Assembly: GCF_030027245.1 (NCBI RefSeq)
Contig: NZ_JASERT010000001.1
Location: 2,791,211-2,855,210, forward strand
Length of the DNA: 64,000 nucleotides
Direction: 5' to 3'
Source of the DNA: Asticcacaulis sp. EMRT-3
GTDB taxonomy: Bacteria > Pseudomonadota > Alphaproteobacteria > Caulobacterales > Caulobacteraceae
The position numbers were made by a program, and so were the translations under genes. Shown in pieces: positions 25,853 through 35,076 of this stretch; position 1 is the stretch's first letter; every line of letters starts with the position of its first letter. Below the pieces are notes generated by a model. The model was not told where the DNA came from. It worked only from the letters and a program-made list of their open reading frames with translations, and searched no databases.

Positions 25853-27831
25853 AGCGCCGCCTTGGCTTTCGCGGCGACGTTTTCGGCGGTGATGCCGAAT
25901 TCCTTGAACAGGCGTTCCGCCGGGGCCGAGGCGCCGAAACCGGTCATGCCGACAAAGATGCCATCCTCGCCGATGAAGCGTTCCCAGCCTTCCTTGACCG
26001 CCGCTTCGACCGCGACGCGCACAGGGGCATTACCGATCACCCCGGCCTGATAGGCTGCGCTTTGCGCTGCGAACAGATCCCATGAGGGGACGGACACAAC
26101 GCGGGTGGCGATGCCCTCGGCTTCGAGCAGGGTTTGCGCCGCCACGGCCACCGAAACCTCGGTGCCGGTGGCGAAGATCGTCACCTTGGCTTCCGCCGAG
26201 GCAGGCTTGATCTCATAGGCCCCTTTGGCGGCCAGGTCGCCGCCTTGCGTGCGCAGAGCGGGCACCTTCTGGCGCGACAGGACGAGCATGGACGGGCCCT
26301 TGGCTTTCAGGGCCAGCTTCCAGCATTCGGCGGCCTCGACCATATCGGCGGGGCGGAAAACGTGCAGGCCCGGCATGGCGCGATACGAGGCCAGATGCTC
26401 GACCGGCTGGTGGGTGGGGCCGTCTTCACCGACACCGATCGAATCGTGCGTCATGACGTGCACGACCTTGGCCCCCATCAGGGCCCCCAGACGGATGGCC
26501 GGACGTGAATAGTCGGAAAACACAAAGAAGGTGCCGGCGTAAGGGATCACGCCGCCGTGCAGGGCCATCCCGTTCATCGCCGCCGCCATGCCGAATTCGC
26601 GCACGCCGTAACGGACATAGCGGCCACCGTAATTTTCGATGTCGAAATCCGTCATGTCCTTCACCAGCGTATTGACCGAGCCGGTCAGGTCGGCCGAGCC
26701 GCCGATCATGGTGTCGATGGCGGGCACCAGCGTGGCCAGCGCCTTGCCGGAGCACGAGCGCGTGGCGTCGGCGGGCATGGTGGCGATGGCGTCGTTGATA
26801 TGGGCGTCGAGCGCGGCAAAGGCATTGGCGGGCAGTTGGCCGCTGAGTGTGGCGGTCAGTTCCGCGCCCTGCGGATGGGCCCTGGCGGTGGCTTCCCAGG
26901 TTTTGCGCACCCGCGTGCCCTTACGGCCAGCGGCCTCCCAGGCTTTCTTGATGTCGGCAGGCACGGTGAAGGGTTCGGCGGTCCAGTTCATGGCCGCGCG
27001 CGCCGCCTTGATCTGATCGTCCATCAGATTATAGCCGTGGCCGTGCTTGTCGCCTTCCAGCGGGCCCGCGCCCTTGGACACCTTGGTCTTGCAGGCGATC
27101 ATCACCGGCCTGTCCTGATTTTGCGCCCAGCGCATCGCGGCGGCGATTTTCGCATGGTCATGGCCATCGACCGCCTTGACCGCCCAGCCCGCCGCCTTGA
27201 AGCGCGCCTGCTGGTCGCCGGTTTCAGCCACCGTGGCCCAGCCGTCGATGGTGACATTGTTGTCGTCGAACAAAACGATCAGGTTGTTCAGCCTGTAGCG
27301 TCCGGCCAGAGAAATCGCCTCGTGCGATACGCCCTCCATCAGGCAGCCGTCACCGGCGATCACCCAGGTCTTGTGGTTGACGAGGGCGTCGCCGAAGCGG
27401 GCATTGAGGTGGCGTTCGGCCATCGCCATGCCGACCGCCGTGGCCAGACCCTGACCGAGCGGGCCGGTCGTGCATTCAACGCCCGCCGTGTGGCCATATT
27501 CGGGGTGGCCGGGGGTGGCGGCGCCCCACTGGCGGAAGTTTTTGATGTCGTCCATGCTGACCGATTTAAAGCCGGTCAGGTGCAACAGCGCATAGAGCAG
27601 CATCGAGCCGTGGCCTGCCGACAGCACGAAGCGGTCGCGGTCGGCCCAGTCGGGGCGCGACGGATCGTATTTGAGAAACTTCGTCCACAAGACAGTGGCG
27701 ACATCGGCCATGCCCATCGGCATCCCCTGATGGCCCGATTTGGCGCGGTGGACGGCTTCCATCGACAGCACGCGAATGGCGTCGGCCATCACGGTCAGTG
27801 ACGGCTTCGTTGAGGTGGCGCTTGTGGTCAT
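25849..27831 (-). CDS. tkt: Transketolase
   Basis: A 660-residue thiamine-diphosphate enzyme of the pentose phosphate pathway that transfers two-carbon units between ketoses and aldoses. AVHRAKSGHQGMPMG at the N terminus, HPEYGHTAGVECTTGPLGQG, and the ThDP/Mg motif GDGCLMEGVSHEA through FDDNNVTIDG are present. The pyrimidine domain has THDSIGVGEDGPTHQPVEHL with catalytic His residues, and the C-terminal domain is complete. Its stop codon lies within the edge of a 117-bp repeat. It stands on the same strand as gap-pgk-fba but is separated from them by the inserted regulatory module 22.4-25.7 kb. Confidence 0.97.
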   Translation of the reverse strand: MTTSATSTKPSLTVMADAIRVLSMEAVHRAKSGHQGMPMGMADVATVLWTKFLKYDPSRPDWADRDRFVLSAGHGSMLLYALLHLTGFKSVSMDDIKNFRQWGAATPGHPEYGHTAGVECTTGPLGQGLATAVGMAMAERHLNARFGDALVNHKTWVIAGDGCLMEGVSHEAISLAGRYRLNNLIVLFDDNNVTIDGWATVAETGDQQARFKAAGWAVKAVDGHDHAKIAAAMRWAQNQDRPVMIACKTKVSKGAGPLEGDKHGHGYNLMDDQIKAARAAMNWTAEPFTVPADIKKAWEAAGRKGTRVRKTWEATARAHPQGAELTATLSGQLPANAFAALDAHINDAIATMPADATRSCSGKALATLVPAIDTMIGGSADLTGSVNTLVKDMTDFDIENYGGRYVRYGVREFGMAAAMNGMALHGGVIPYAGTFFVFSDYSRPAIRLGALMGAKVVHVMTHDSIGVGEDGPTHQPVEHLASYRAMPGLHVFRPADMVEAAECWKLALKAKGPSMLVLSRQKVPALRTQGGDLAAKGAYEIKPASAEAKVTIFATGTEVSVAVAAQTLLEAEGIATRVVSVPSWDLFAAQSAAYQAGVIGNAPVRVAVEAAVKEGWERFIGEDGIFVGMTGFGASAPAERLFKEFGITAENVAAKAKAAL

Positions 27832-27963
27832 GGGCGAGTCTCTATTAAAGTAAGCATATGAGAGGTGAAGTTGCCGCAGGCTTTAGCGGAACTTGCCGCA
27901 CAAGTGTAGGTTTTTTCACGCCACGGGCATTCGAAATGCGGCTGGCGGGTATCGGAGGTCGAT

Positions 27964-28278
27964 ATGGAGCAGACACCCCAGGGGCATATGAACCCATCGG
28001 CAGGTGGCGGTAATCTGGCCGTGGCGGTCAATCGCCTTGACCGGGCGTTGGCGGCGCTGGAGGCGCGGGTGCGCGCCCTGCAAAGCGGGCAACCCATTCC
28101 CGAATATGAGAAAAACCACGATGACATCCGGCAGGAAGATTACCAGCGCCTGCTCGTAGAACTGGATGTGGCGCGCGCGCAAAACGCCGAAATGGCCGCC
28201 GCCGCCGAAGAGGCCTATGCGGCGCTGGGCTCTGCGGCCAGCGAAATTCGGCAACTGATGGACGAGGAGGCAGCCTGA
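27964..28278 (+). CDS. Coiled-coil protein upstream of zapA (DUF4164-like)
   Basis: A 104-residue acidic, almost wholly helical protein. VAVNRLDRALAALEARVRAL and the second helix from EDYQRLLVELDVARAQNAEM to SEIRQLMDEEAA have heptad character. GGAGG precedes the ATG at ideal distance. The stop overlaps the zapA start (TGATG), so the two are co-translated. A short coiled-coil gene of the DUF4164 type lies just before zapA in many alphaproteobacteria. A role as a partner or regulator of ZapA at the division ring is inferred from context. Confidence 0.75.
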   Translation: MEQTPQGHMNPSAGGGNLAVAVNRLDRALAALEARVRALQSGQPIPEYEKNHDDIRQEDYQRLLVELDVARAQNAEMAAAAEEAYAALGSAASEIRQLMDEEAA

Positions 28279-28604
28279 TGGGCGAGGTCACGGTCAGGGT
28301 CAATAACAAGCCTTACGTCGTCGGGTGCGCCGACGGTCAGGAAGCGCGCGTCACCGAACTGGCGCGGGTGTTCAATGAGCATGTCGAGATGGTGGTGTCC
28401 GATGTCGGGGCCATCGGCGAGGTGCGTCTGTTCCTGATGGGGGCGCTTCTGATGATCGACGAGATGCAGGAACTGCGCACCCAGTTGGCCGAGGCGCATT
28501 CGGCCACGGCGCGCATGAATGCCGGGGCGCACGAAATGGAGCGTAAGGCGGCCTTCGCCATCGCCGACGCCGCCGAGCGGCTGGAAAAGCTGCTGGCGAC
28601 GTGA
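28278..28604 (+). CDS. zapA: Cell division protein ZapA
   Basis: A 108-residue protein with the ZapA layout. The N-terminal beta-rich head (EVTVRVNNKPYVVGCADGQE), then RVTELARVFNEHVEMV, and GEVRLFLMGALLMIDEM lead into a C-terminal coiled coil through ERLEKLLAT. ZapA tetramers crosslink FtsZ protofilaments at the division ring. It is translationally coupled to the upstream coiled-coil gene. In alphaproteobacteria the usual next features are 6S RNA and fthC; here they are found 8.6 kb away, after an accessory insert. Confidence 0.92.
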   Translation: MGEVTVRVNNKPYVVGCADGQEARVTELARVFNEHVEMVVSDVGAIGEVRLFLMGALLMIDEMQELRTQLAEAHSATARMNAGAHEMERKAAFAIADAAERLEKLLAT

Positions 28605-28666
28605 GGGGTTGTGTTTAAGGGTAAAGCGAGGTGAGGGCCATCTTCAGAGCCCGTTTTTCGTTATAT

Positions 28667-28783
28667 CTAGAGCGGTTTGCATTCTGATTGAATCGGTCAA
28701 AGGCATGCAACCCGCTCTACATTTTACGTTTTTCCGCATCTCGCATTCAATTTGTAAGTCAAATTAAACGCTCGTTGCTCTAG
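28667..28783 (-). repeat. 117-bp CTAG-family interspersed repeat, copy C
   Basis: Inverted relative to the other four copies. Both ends are exact CTAG (28667-28670 and 28780-28783). It marks the boundary where zapA and the accessory region meet. Confidence 0.9.
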
Positions 28784-28785
28784 CC

Positions 28786-28916
28786 TCCCCTGATTTCAGG
28801 GGAGGGTGCCCCCGAACGGGGGCGGGTGGGGTTAAATTCCGCCCGGCGGATCGACGGGAATTAACCCCCTCCGGCGCGATGCGCCACCTCCCCCTGAAAT
28901 CAGGGGGAGTTTTCTA
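28786..28916. repeat. Large GC-rich palindromic element, about 130 bp
   Basis: CTCCCCTGATTTCAGGGGAG at the left and CCCCCTGAAATCAGGGGG at the right are each palindromic. GGGGTTAAATTCC and GGAATTAACCCC pair across the middle. The segment CCCCCTCCGGCGCGA-TGCGCCACCTCCCCC also occurs, nearly unchanged, inside the DUF2126 coding sequence at 63.6 kb. The gap 28605-28937 holds only this and copy C. Confidence 0.8.
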
Positions 28917-28937
28917 AAATCTAACCATAGAGACTGA

Positions 28938-29732
28938 TTAAGGCTTTGCCAGCGCCGCTGCGATGGCCTGTTCGGCGAGGGGGGCCATGACCGCATAGGC
29001 TTGGTCGGTCGGGTGGATGCCGTCGCTGGTATAGTCGGCGCGCATCAGACCCTTATCGTCGCGCAAAACCGGGCCGTAATCGATCAGTTGATCATGGTGG
29101 GCGGCGCAATAGGCGGCGAGCCACGCATTGATCCGCGCCAGTTCGTCCGGGTGGCGATCCTGCAAGACCGTGGCGGCATTGGGTGTGTAATTATTGACCG
29201 GCATGATCTCGGTAAAGATCGGTTTGATGCCGTGAGCTTGCGCCAGTTCGGCCATCGCTTCATAATTGGTTTCGATCTGCTGTTCGGTTTCGACCTGAAA
29301 CACGCCCTGCACATCATTGATACCGGCCAGAATCACCACCGCCGCCGGATGCAGGGCCACCACATCGGCATGGAAGCGCACCAGCATCTGTGTGGTCACC
29401 TGACCGCCAATGCCGCGATTGACATAGGGTTTGCCGGGAAAGAACTTGGCCAGATTCCAGCGGTCGGTGATCGAATCGCCCAGGAAAACCACGCGCTGTT
29501 CGTCAGGCGCAGGCGCGGGCAGGGCGGCATTTTGCGGCGCATAAAGATATTGCTCGCCGAAATCCTCCAGCATCCTGGCGGTGACCTTGGCGCGGTAAGG
29601 GCCGAGATATGGGCCGAAATCGCGCGGGGTGGCGTCCTGTCGCGGCGGCGAGGACTGGTAATCTTGCGCGTGGACAGTGGGCGCGAGCGTGGCGATGAGC
29701 AGGGACAGGATGAGGATTAACTGGCGGATCAT
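28938..29732 (-). CDS. Exported SGNH/GDSL-family hydrolase
   Basis: A 264-residue periplasmic esterase. The signal peptide is MIRQLILILSLLIATLAPTVHA. The SGNH blocks are VFLGDSITD (nucleophile Ser87), RGIGGQVT (Gly block), ILAGINDV (Asn139) and DGIHP (Asp237 and His240). This subgroup resembles platelet-activating-factor acetylhydrolase-like and sugar acetyl-esterase enzymes. It lies downstream of the GH3 glucosidase on the same strand, so removal of acetyl groups from plant or microbial glycans is a reasonable guess. The two are separated by a 165-bp palindromic element. Confidence 0.9.
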   Translation of the reverse strand: MIRQLILILSLLIATLAPTVHAQDYQSSPPRQDATPRDFGPYLGPYRAKVTARMLEDFGEQYLYAPQNAALPAPAPDEQRVVFLGDSITDRWNLAKFFPGKPYVNRGIGGQVTTQMLVRFHADVVALHPAAVVILAGINDVQGVFQVETEQQIETNYEAMAELAQAHGIKPIFTEIMPVNNYTPNAATVLQDRHPDELARINAWLAAYCAAHHDQLIDYGPVLRDDKGLMRADYTSDGIHPTDQAYAVMAPLAEQAIAAALAKP

Positions 29733-29747
29733 GGTGTCTCGAAATCA

Positions 29748-29913
29748 TTTCCCTCTCCCCTCCATGAGGGGAGAGGACGAGAGCCTGAGCGTAGCGAAGG
29801 CGATCGGGTGAGGGGCCTTAGCGCAACCGGCGGCCAGCCCCTCACCCGAGGATCGGCGGCTGCGCCTTGCGCCTCGTCCTCTCCCCATTTTCATGGGGAG
29901 AGGGGAAGGTTTT
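29748..29913. repeat. 165-bp near-perfect palindrome (CTCTCCCC type)
   Basis: The left half reads CCCTCTCCCC-TCCATGA-GGGGAGAGGACGAG, then GCGTAGCGAAGGCG and GTGAGGGGC. The right half repeats these inverted, ending CCTCTCCCCATTTTCATGGGGAGAGGGG. It is a two-armed version of the element at 16423-16492. Confidence 0.8.
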
Positions 29914-29923
29914 TTGATCCGTT

Positions 29924-32230
29924 CTATTGGCCCTTCACGTCCAGGGTTTGCTGGTCGAGATGGACGGTGACGGTCTGGGCGATGTCGGTGGCCGAGGTGG
30001 CCAGCATCACCTTGTAGTCACCGGCCTTCACCGTCCAGGTCTTGCTGGCCGAATCATAGGTGGCCAGCAGGCGCGGATCGACGCTCGCCGTCAGGGTTTG
30101 GCTTTCGCCGGGCTTCAGATCGGCCTTGGTGAAGCCGCCGAGGCGCTTGGGCGCTTCCCAGCCGGCATCGCCAACGGGCGACACATAGATCTGCGCCACT
30201 TCCTTGCCTTCGACCGCGCCGGTGTTTTTCACCGTGAAGCTGGCCTTCAGCCCCTTGCCATCGGCGGCGGCGGACAGGCCGCCGAGCGAGAAGCTGGTAT
30301 AGCTGAGGCCGTGGCCGAACGGAAACAGCGGCGTCAGGCCCTTCTTGTCGAACCATTTATAGCCAACCGCCGCGCCTTCGATGTTGTAATCGGTATGGGG
30401 ATGCGAATTGTCGTCGAGCTTGACATCGCCGTCCAGCACCGGGCGCGGCAATTGCGCCACGCTGGCCGGGAAGGTGGCGGGCAGATGGCCCGACGGATTG
30501 ACCTCGCCGGTCAGGACGCGGGCAATCGCTTCGCCGCCGCTGGTGCCCGGATACCAGGCCTCGACCACGGCGCCAACGCTGGCGAGCCACGGCATGACGA
30601 CGGGGCCGCCGGTTTCCAGCACCACGGCGGTTTTCTTATTGGCCTTGGCGACGGCGGAAATCAGCGCATCCTGACCATTGGGCAGGTTGAGATCGGGCAC
30701 GTCCATGCTTTCGCCGGTCCACTGGTTGGCGAAGACGATGACCAGATCGGCACCGCGCGCCGCCTTGGCCGCCGCCTTGACATCCTTGCCGTCGAGATAG
30801 GTGACGGATGCCTGGGTGCGCGCCTCGATGCCCTTCATCGGCGAAGAGGCATAATAGGTCATCGGCCCGGGGAAGCCATCGGGGCCTTCGCCGTCAAAGC
30901 GCTTGGCGCCGACAGCATAGACCTGTGACGAGCCGCCGCCCGACAGGACGCCGAAATCGGCATGGCTGCCGATGATGACGATCTTTTTGGCGGTCTTGGC
31001 GATGGGCAGCAGGCCTTTCGTGTTCTTCAGCAGAACGATACCGGCTTCGGAATCGGCCTGGCTGATCTTGTTATCGGCGACATAGTCGATGGTGGCCGAC
31101 TGGTCGCCCTTGACCGGATCATCGACCAGACCATTGGCGAACATGGCGTAGAGGATGCGTTGCGCCATGTTGTCGAGGCGGGCCTGCGGCACATAGCCGG
31201 CATTGACGGCTTCCTGCAAAGCGCCTTCGAAATAGGCCGAGCGGTCGAAGGCCCAGCCCGATTCCTGATCGAGGCCATTATTGGCGGCGGCGACGGTGGA
31301 ATGGGTGGCACCCCAGTCCGACATGACATAGCCCTTGAAGCCCCAGTCGGTCTTCAGCACCTGATTGAGCAGCCAGTCGTTTTCGCAGGCATAGGCGCCG
31401 TTGACGCGATTGTAAGAGCACATGACCGCGCCGGGCTTGCCGATTTCATCGGCGATCTGGAAGGCGAGCAGGTCGGATTCGCGGGCCGCCTTGTCATCGA
31501 TCTTGACATCAATGGTGAAGCGGTTGGTTTCCTGATCGTTGAAGGCGTAGTGCTTGAGTGTCGAGATGATGTGGTTCGACTGGATACCCTTGATTTCATT
31601 GCCGTCGATCACGCCGGCCAGCAGCGGGTCTTCACCGGCATATTCGAAATTACGGCCATTGCGCGGCTCGCGCAGCAAATCGACGCCACCGGCCAGTTGC
31701 ACATTAAAGCCCGACAGGCGCGCTTCGTGGCCGATCATGGCGCCACCGGCAAAGGCCATGCCCGGATCCCAGGTGGCGGCGGTGCTGATGCCCGAAGGCA
31801 GGGCGGTGCGCAGGCGCGGCGTGGGTGAACGCTGGGTGGCGACGCCGACACCCGCATCGGTTTCCCACTGGGCCGGAATGCCAAGGCGCGCAATACCGGG
31901 CACATAACCGGCCGAATCGGGCAGGCCGTCTTTCGGGAATTCAAAGCGCTTGGTGCCCGCCGTGAACCACGGCGCATTGGTTGAGAAATAGCCGAAGACC
32001 AGTTGCAGCTTTTCGGCCTGGGTCATGGCCTTGACGGCAGCGTCGGCACGCGCCGAAGGGTCGAGGCTGGTATTCATCCACGGCTGGTCGGCGGGGGCCG
32101 TTGCGGTGGCGGGCGTTGCGGTGGCCTGGGCCTGGGCGGCCAGAGGCGCCATCAGCAAGGCGGAGGACAGGGTCAGGGTCAGGGCTGTGGTGCTGACGAG
32201 CTGGAGGGTGTGACGAAGGTGGGTAGTCAT
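29924..32230 (-). CDS. Exported beta-glucosidase, glycoside hydrolase family 3
   Basis: A 768-residue enzyme with a signal peptide (cleavage near AAQAQA, residue 36). The GH3 N-terminal TIM barrel has KHYAFNDQE and the nucleophile Asp305 in VMSDWGATHS. The GH3 C-terminal domain runs from about 400 to 640 (ILLKNTKGLLPI, VIIGSHADFG). A fibronectin-III-like domain (about 680-755, SFTVKNTGAVEGKEVAQIYV) closes the chain. It hydrolyses terminal beta-glucosides or xylosides in the periplasm. It is followed by the SGNH esterase and preceded by a carbohydrate-binding-like protein, forming a small glycan-use group. An initial ATG at 32230 puts the long basic N-region before the hydrophobic signal. Confidence 0.94.
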   Translation of the reverse strand: MTTHLRHTLQLVSTTALTLTLSSALLMAPLAAQAQATATPATATAPADQPWMNTSLDPSARADAAVKAMTQAEKLQLVFGYFSTNAPWFTAGTKRFEFPKDGLPDSAGYVPGIARLGIPAQWETDAGVGVATQRSPTPRLRTALPSGISTAATWDPGMAFAGGAMIGHEARLSGFNVQLAGGVDLLREPRNGRNFEYAGEDPLLAGVIDGNEIKGIQSNHIISTLKHYAFNDQETNRFTIDVKIDDKAARESDLLAFQIADEIGKPGAVMCSYNRVNGAYACENDWLLNQVLKTDWGFKGYVMSDWGATHSTVAAANNGLDQESGWAFDRSAYFEGALQEAVNAGYVPQARLDNMAQRILYAMFANGLVDDPVKGDQSATIDYVADNKISQADSEAGIVLLKNTKGLLPIAKTAKKIVIIGSHADFGVLSGGGSSQVYAVGAKRFDGEGPDGFPGPMTYYASSPMKGIEARTQASVTYLDGKDVKAAAKAARGADLVIVFANQWTGESMDVPDLNLPNGQDALISAVAKANKKTAVVLETGGPVVMPWLASVGAVVEAWYPGTSGGEAIARVLTGEVNPSGHLPATFPASVAQLPRPVLDGDVKLDDNSHPHTDYNIEGAAVGYKWFDKKGLTPLFPFGHGLSYTSFSLGGLSAAADGKGLKASFTVKNTGAVEGKEVAQIYVSPVGDAGWEAPKRLGGFTKADLKPGESQTLTASVDPRLLATYDSASKTWTVKAGDYKVMLATSATDIAQTVTVHLDQQTLDVKGQ

Positions 32231-32404
32231 GCTGGGATCTCCCGGTTCAAGCTTTGGTTCTTTTTATTATTCTTTTAGCACTGGCTTTAAGCCTTATAGC
32301 CGAATTCTGCGCGGCTATAAGGGGGAAAACGCGAAAAATACCGGGTGGAACCGCCCGTGGGAGCGGTTCCGTCGTGTTGCGTGGCCCCCAATGCGCGAGG
32401 ATGT

Positions 32405-33031
32405 CTATTTCTTCTTTTTCGTCGTATCGGCGCGCGCTGCCTGCGGATCATTGACCGGCAGATAGCTCAGATTATAGCCGGGGCCGTAATCGAGCAGGAA
32501 GACGGGGCCGAGCGCCACACTCTGCGCCGCCGAGGCTACCTGCACGCTGCCTTGCAAGGCCTGCGGCAGATAATCTTTTTGTGCGGTGCCGGTGACATAA
32601 TAGAGCTTCCAGTCGGGCGTGATGGTCAGGTTTTCCGTGCCGAGGCGGGTATAGGGGGCGCTGGCCTCCTGAATCACCGCCGGGGCCGAGATGCTGGTCG
32701 CGCCCGCAGGCGGGGTGACGGCGCGCGCCCAGAAGGCCAGCAGCAGCACATCGCCGGATTTGACGGCCTGGGTGGTGGTGATGCCTGCCTGAACGTCCCA
32801 CGGGTTCTGACCGGGCTGGGCGGCGCTGACCGTATAGGCCCAGCCGCCGCGCACCGTATCGTCCGGGGCGAGCTTGTGGCTTTCGCCCGTGCCAAACGAA
32901 CTCCACTGATCGGCGGCGGGTTTGTTGAGGGCGTGCGCCATCAGATCCTGCGCCTGAACGACCGCCGGGGCCAGTGTCAGCGGGGCCAGAGTCAGGACGG
33001 CGGCGAGGATCAGGCTGAGTGGACGTGACAT
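32405..33031 (-). CDS. Exported carbohydrate-binding-module-like protein
   Basis: A 208-residue protein with signal peptide MSRPLSLILAAVLTLAPLTL...VVQA. The mature part has a jelly-roll beta pattern like CBM4/9-type modules found on xylanases and glucanases: GWAYTVSAAQPGQNPWDVQAGI, GDVLLLAFWARA, DWKLYYVTG. No catalytic domain is present. It ends in a KKKK tail. GGGAGCG supports the ATG at 33031 rather than the frame start at 33151. It is upstream of the GH3 gene on the same strand (174 bp apart) and divergent from the MFS gene. It may present glycans to the hydrolases. Confidence 0.7.
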   Translation of the reverse strand: MSRPLSLILAAVLTLAPLTLAPAVVQAQDLMAHALNKPAADQWSSFGTGESHKLAPDDTVRGGWAYTVSAAQPGQNPWDVQAGITTTQAVKSGDVLLLAFWARAVTPPAGATSISAPAVIQEASAPYTRLGTENLTITPDWKLYYVTGTAQKDYLPQALQGSVQVASAAQSVALGPVFLLDYGPGYNLSYLPVNDPQAARADTTKKKK

Positions 33032-33182
33032 GTGACGCTCCCATTGCTTTTTGATGGTCTGTTCTGCCCAAGAATGGACGGTTGCGTCAAGTGTTAGCGG
33101 TATAGGCGCGCTTTTCGCCATCAACTTGCTAAAAAACCGGACTTCGCCCACCTTGCTGCAAAATCACGAAAGCCCGCGAATC

Positions 33183-34703
33183 ATGAATGCTCCGTCTTCC
33201 GCCAGCGCGCCGCCTCTGGATCCTAAGGATGTGCGTTCGATCATCATCGGCCTGATGGTGGTGCTGCTGCTGGCGGCGCTGGATCAGACCATCGTATCGA
33301 CCGCCCTGCCGACCATTGGCCGAGCGCTCAATGATGTGCAGCATCTGCCGTGGATGGTGACGGCCTATCTGTTGTCTTCCACCGTGGTGACACCGCTATA
33401 TGGCAAGCTGGCCGATATTATCGGGCGGCGCACTACGCTTCTGATGGCGATCGGCATGTTTCTGCTGGGCTCGCTTTTGTGCAGCCTGTCGCCCAATATG
33501 TTGTTTCTGATTGCGGCGCGCGCCATTCAGGGCTTAGGCGGCGGCGGGCTGATGTCGCTGGTGCAGACGGTGATTTCGGACGTGGTGACGATCAAGGAGC
33601 GCGGCCGTATTCAGGGCATGTTCGCCGCCGTTTTTACCTCATCGAGCCTCGGCGGGCCGATCCTGGGCGGCGTACTGGCCGAGCATTTCGGCTGGCAGTC
33701 GATCTTCTGGGTCAATCTGCCGGTGGGGGTGCTGGCCCTGTGGATCGTCTATCGCGGCCTGATGAAGCTGCCGCGCTATGAACGCGCCCACAGGATCGAC
33801 TGGGCGGGCGCGGGCCTGATGGCGGTGGCGGCGGTGGTGCTGATGCTGGCCATCAATACGCGCGGCGCGGCGATTATGGGCGTGCCGGTCTGGGCGGCCT
33901 ATATCGTGTCGGGCGTCTTCTGGCTGCTGTTTGCCTTGCGCCTGCGCCTGGCCGCCGAGCCGCTGATCCCGACCGATATATTGAAAAACGGCATTGTGGT
34001 GCGCGCCATACTGGTGGCCACATTGAGCATGGGCACATTGATGTCGGTCGGGGCCTAGAACCCGCTTTATCTGCAACTGATTTTTCACTTAAGCGCCACC
34101 GAGGCCGGCATGGCCATGACGCCGCTGGCTCTGGGCGTGGTGGGCGGCGCCATCCTGTCGGGCCAGATGATGGCGCGCAGCAAGAGCGGAAAATACAAGG
34201 CCCTGCCGCTGGCGGGACTGGGGATTGGCGCGCTGCTCTATACGGTGCTGATCTTCATTTCCGATCACCTGACTCTGTGGAGCTATCTGGGCTGTCTGGT
34301 GGTGGCCAATGCGGCGGTCGGTTCGACCTTCCCGGTGACGACCGTGGTGGTGCAGAATATCGTCGAGCGTCACCAGATGGGCACGGCCACCGGCGTGATG
34401 AACTTCTTCCGCTCGCTGGGCGGGGCGATCCTGGTGGCGATTTTCGGGGCCATCCTGTTTGGTGAGATTTACGCCCTCCTCGGCAACAGTTTCAACGGGG
34501 CGCTGTCGGCGGATACCCTAAGCCACGTCGCCGATCCGGCGCGCATCTACAGGCCGATCTTCATCGGCGCGGCCATCGCTATGGGGGCGGCATTTCTGCT
34601 GTTGTGGTCGATGGAGGAGCGGCCTCTGGGGGCGCGCGATTTGCCGGTGGCCAAGGCGGCGGAAGAGGCGACCGATACGCTGAGCGGGGCCGATTTTCAT
34701 TGA
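33183..34703 (+). pseudogene. MFS multidrug exporter (DHA2/EmrB type) interrupted by an in-frame TAG
   Basis: The reading frame from 33183 would encode 506 residues of a 14-helix DHA2-type proton antiporter. LAALDQTIVSTALPTI opens TM1, GKLADIIGRR is the loop 2-3 motif A, and helices continue to the end GADFH. It is broken only by a single TAG at 34056-34058 (SVGA-stop-NPLYLQLIF). No frameshift is present and the second half is well preserved, so the mutation is recent, a sequencing error, or a read-through site. The first half alone (291 residues) would lack the last helices. The substrate is unknown. The gene is divergent from the glycan-use group. Confidence 0.85.
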
Positions 34704-34844
34704 GTTTGAGGGTGGGGCAAGGAAAAAAGAATTCACCACGGAAAACACGGATCATGATCCGCTTTGCGGGTCATGACACGGATAGACAGCATCCTCGCTT
34801 TTCTTATCCGTTACATGGCCGCAGGCCATGATCCGTGTTTTCCG
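34692..34844 (+). repeat. 153-bp direct repeat, unit 1 (includes the MFS gene end)
   Basis: Repeated at 35077-35229 with two mismatches by eye. It includes the last codons and stop of the MFS gene, then the left 120 bp of the 32-bp-TIR element; the right end of that element is missing in this unit. Confidence 0.9.
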
Positions 34845-34927
34845 GGGTTGAAAAACCTGTACGCCCCAAATTTAGAAGGGCGCGCAGCCTGATGACATAC
34901 CGGTCAAAACTCCGGGGTTTGCATGGC

Positions 34928-34992
34928 TTAACTTTCCTTTCTCTCTTGGTGAAGGGGTTTGACGGCAACAAAGCGCATGTCGTTTTGGCCAG
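34928..34992 (-). pseudogene. Short scar of an IS110-family transposase
   Basis: The minus strand reads GQNDMRFVAVKPLHQE, which fits the conserved IS110-family segment around (S/N)MRFVPVK(S/T)xEQQ just after the DEDD catalytic block. Only about 20 codons remain, flanked by repeat DNA. A short match from memory; chance is not excluded. Confidence 0.4.
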
Positions 34993-35066
34993 ACCCCTCC
35001 GTCACCTTCGTTGCGCTCGCTGCCACCTCCCCATGCCCAAGGAAGATTGGGGCGCAGGGAGGAGGG
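34991..35066. repeat. GC-rich palindromic element between the two direct-repeat units
   Basis: ACCCCTCCGTCACCTTCG...GCTCGCTGCCACCTCCCCATGCCC...GGGAGGAGG. It is the same subfamily as 37613-37745, which begins almost identically. Confidence 0.75.
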
Positions 35067-35076
35067 TGCAGGCGCT

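Noticed and set aside
26557..27801. 414-codon plus-strand frame opposite tkt
   Set aside because: It is a shadow frame; transketolase motifs are complete on the minus strand.
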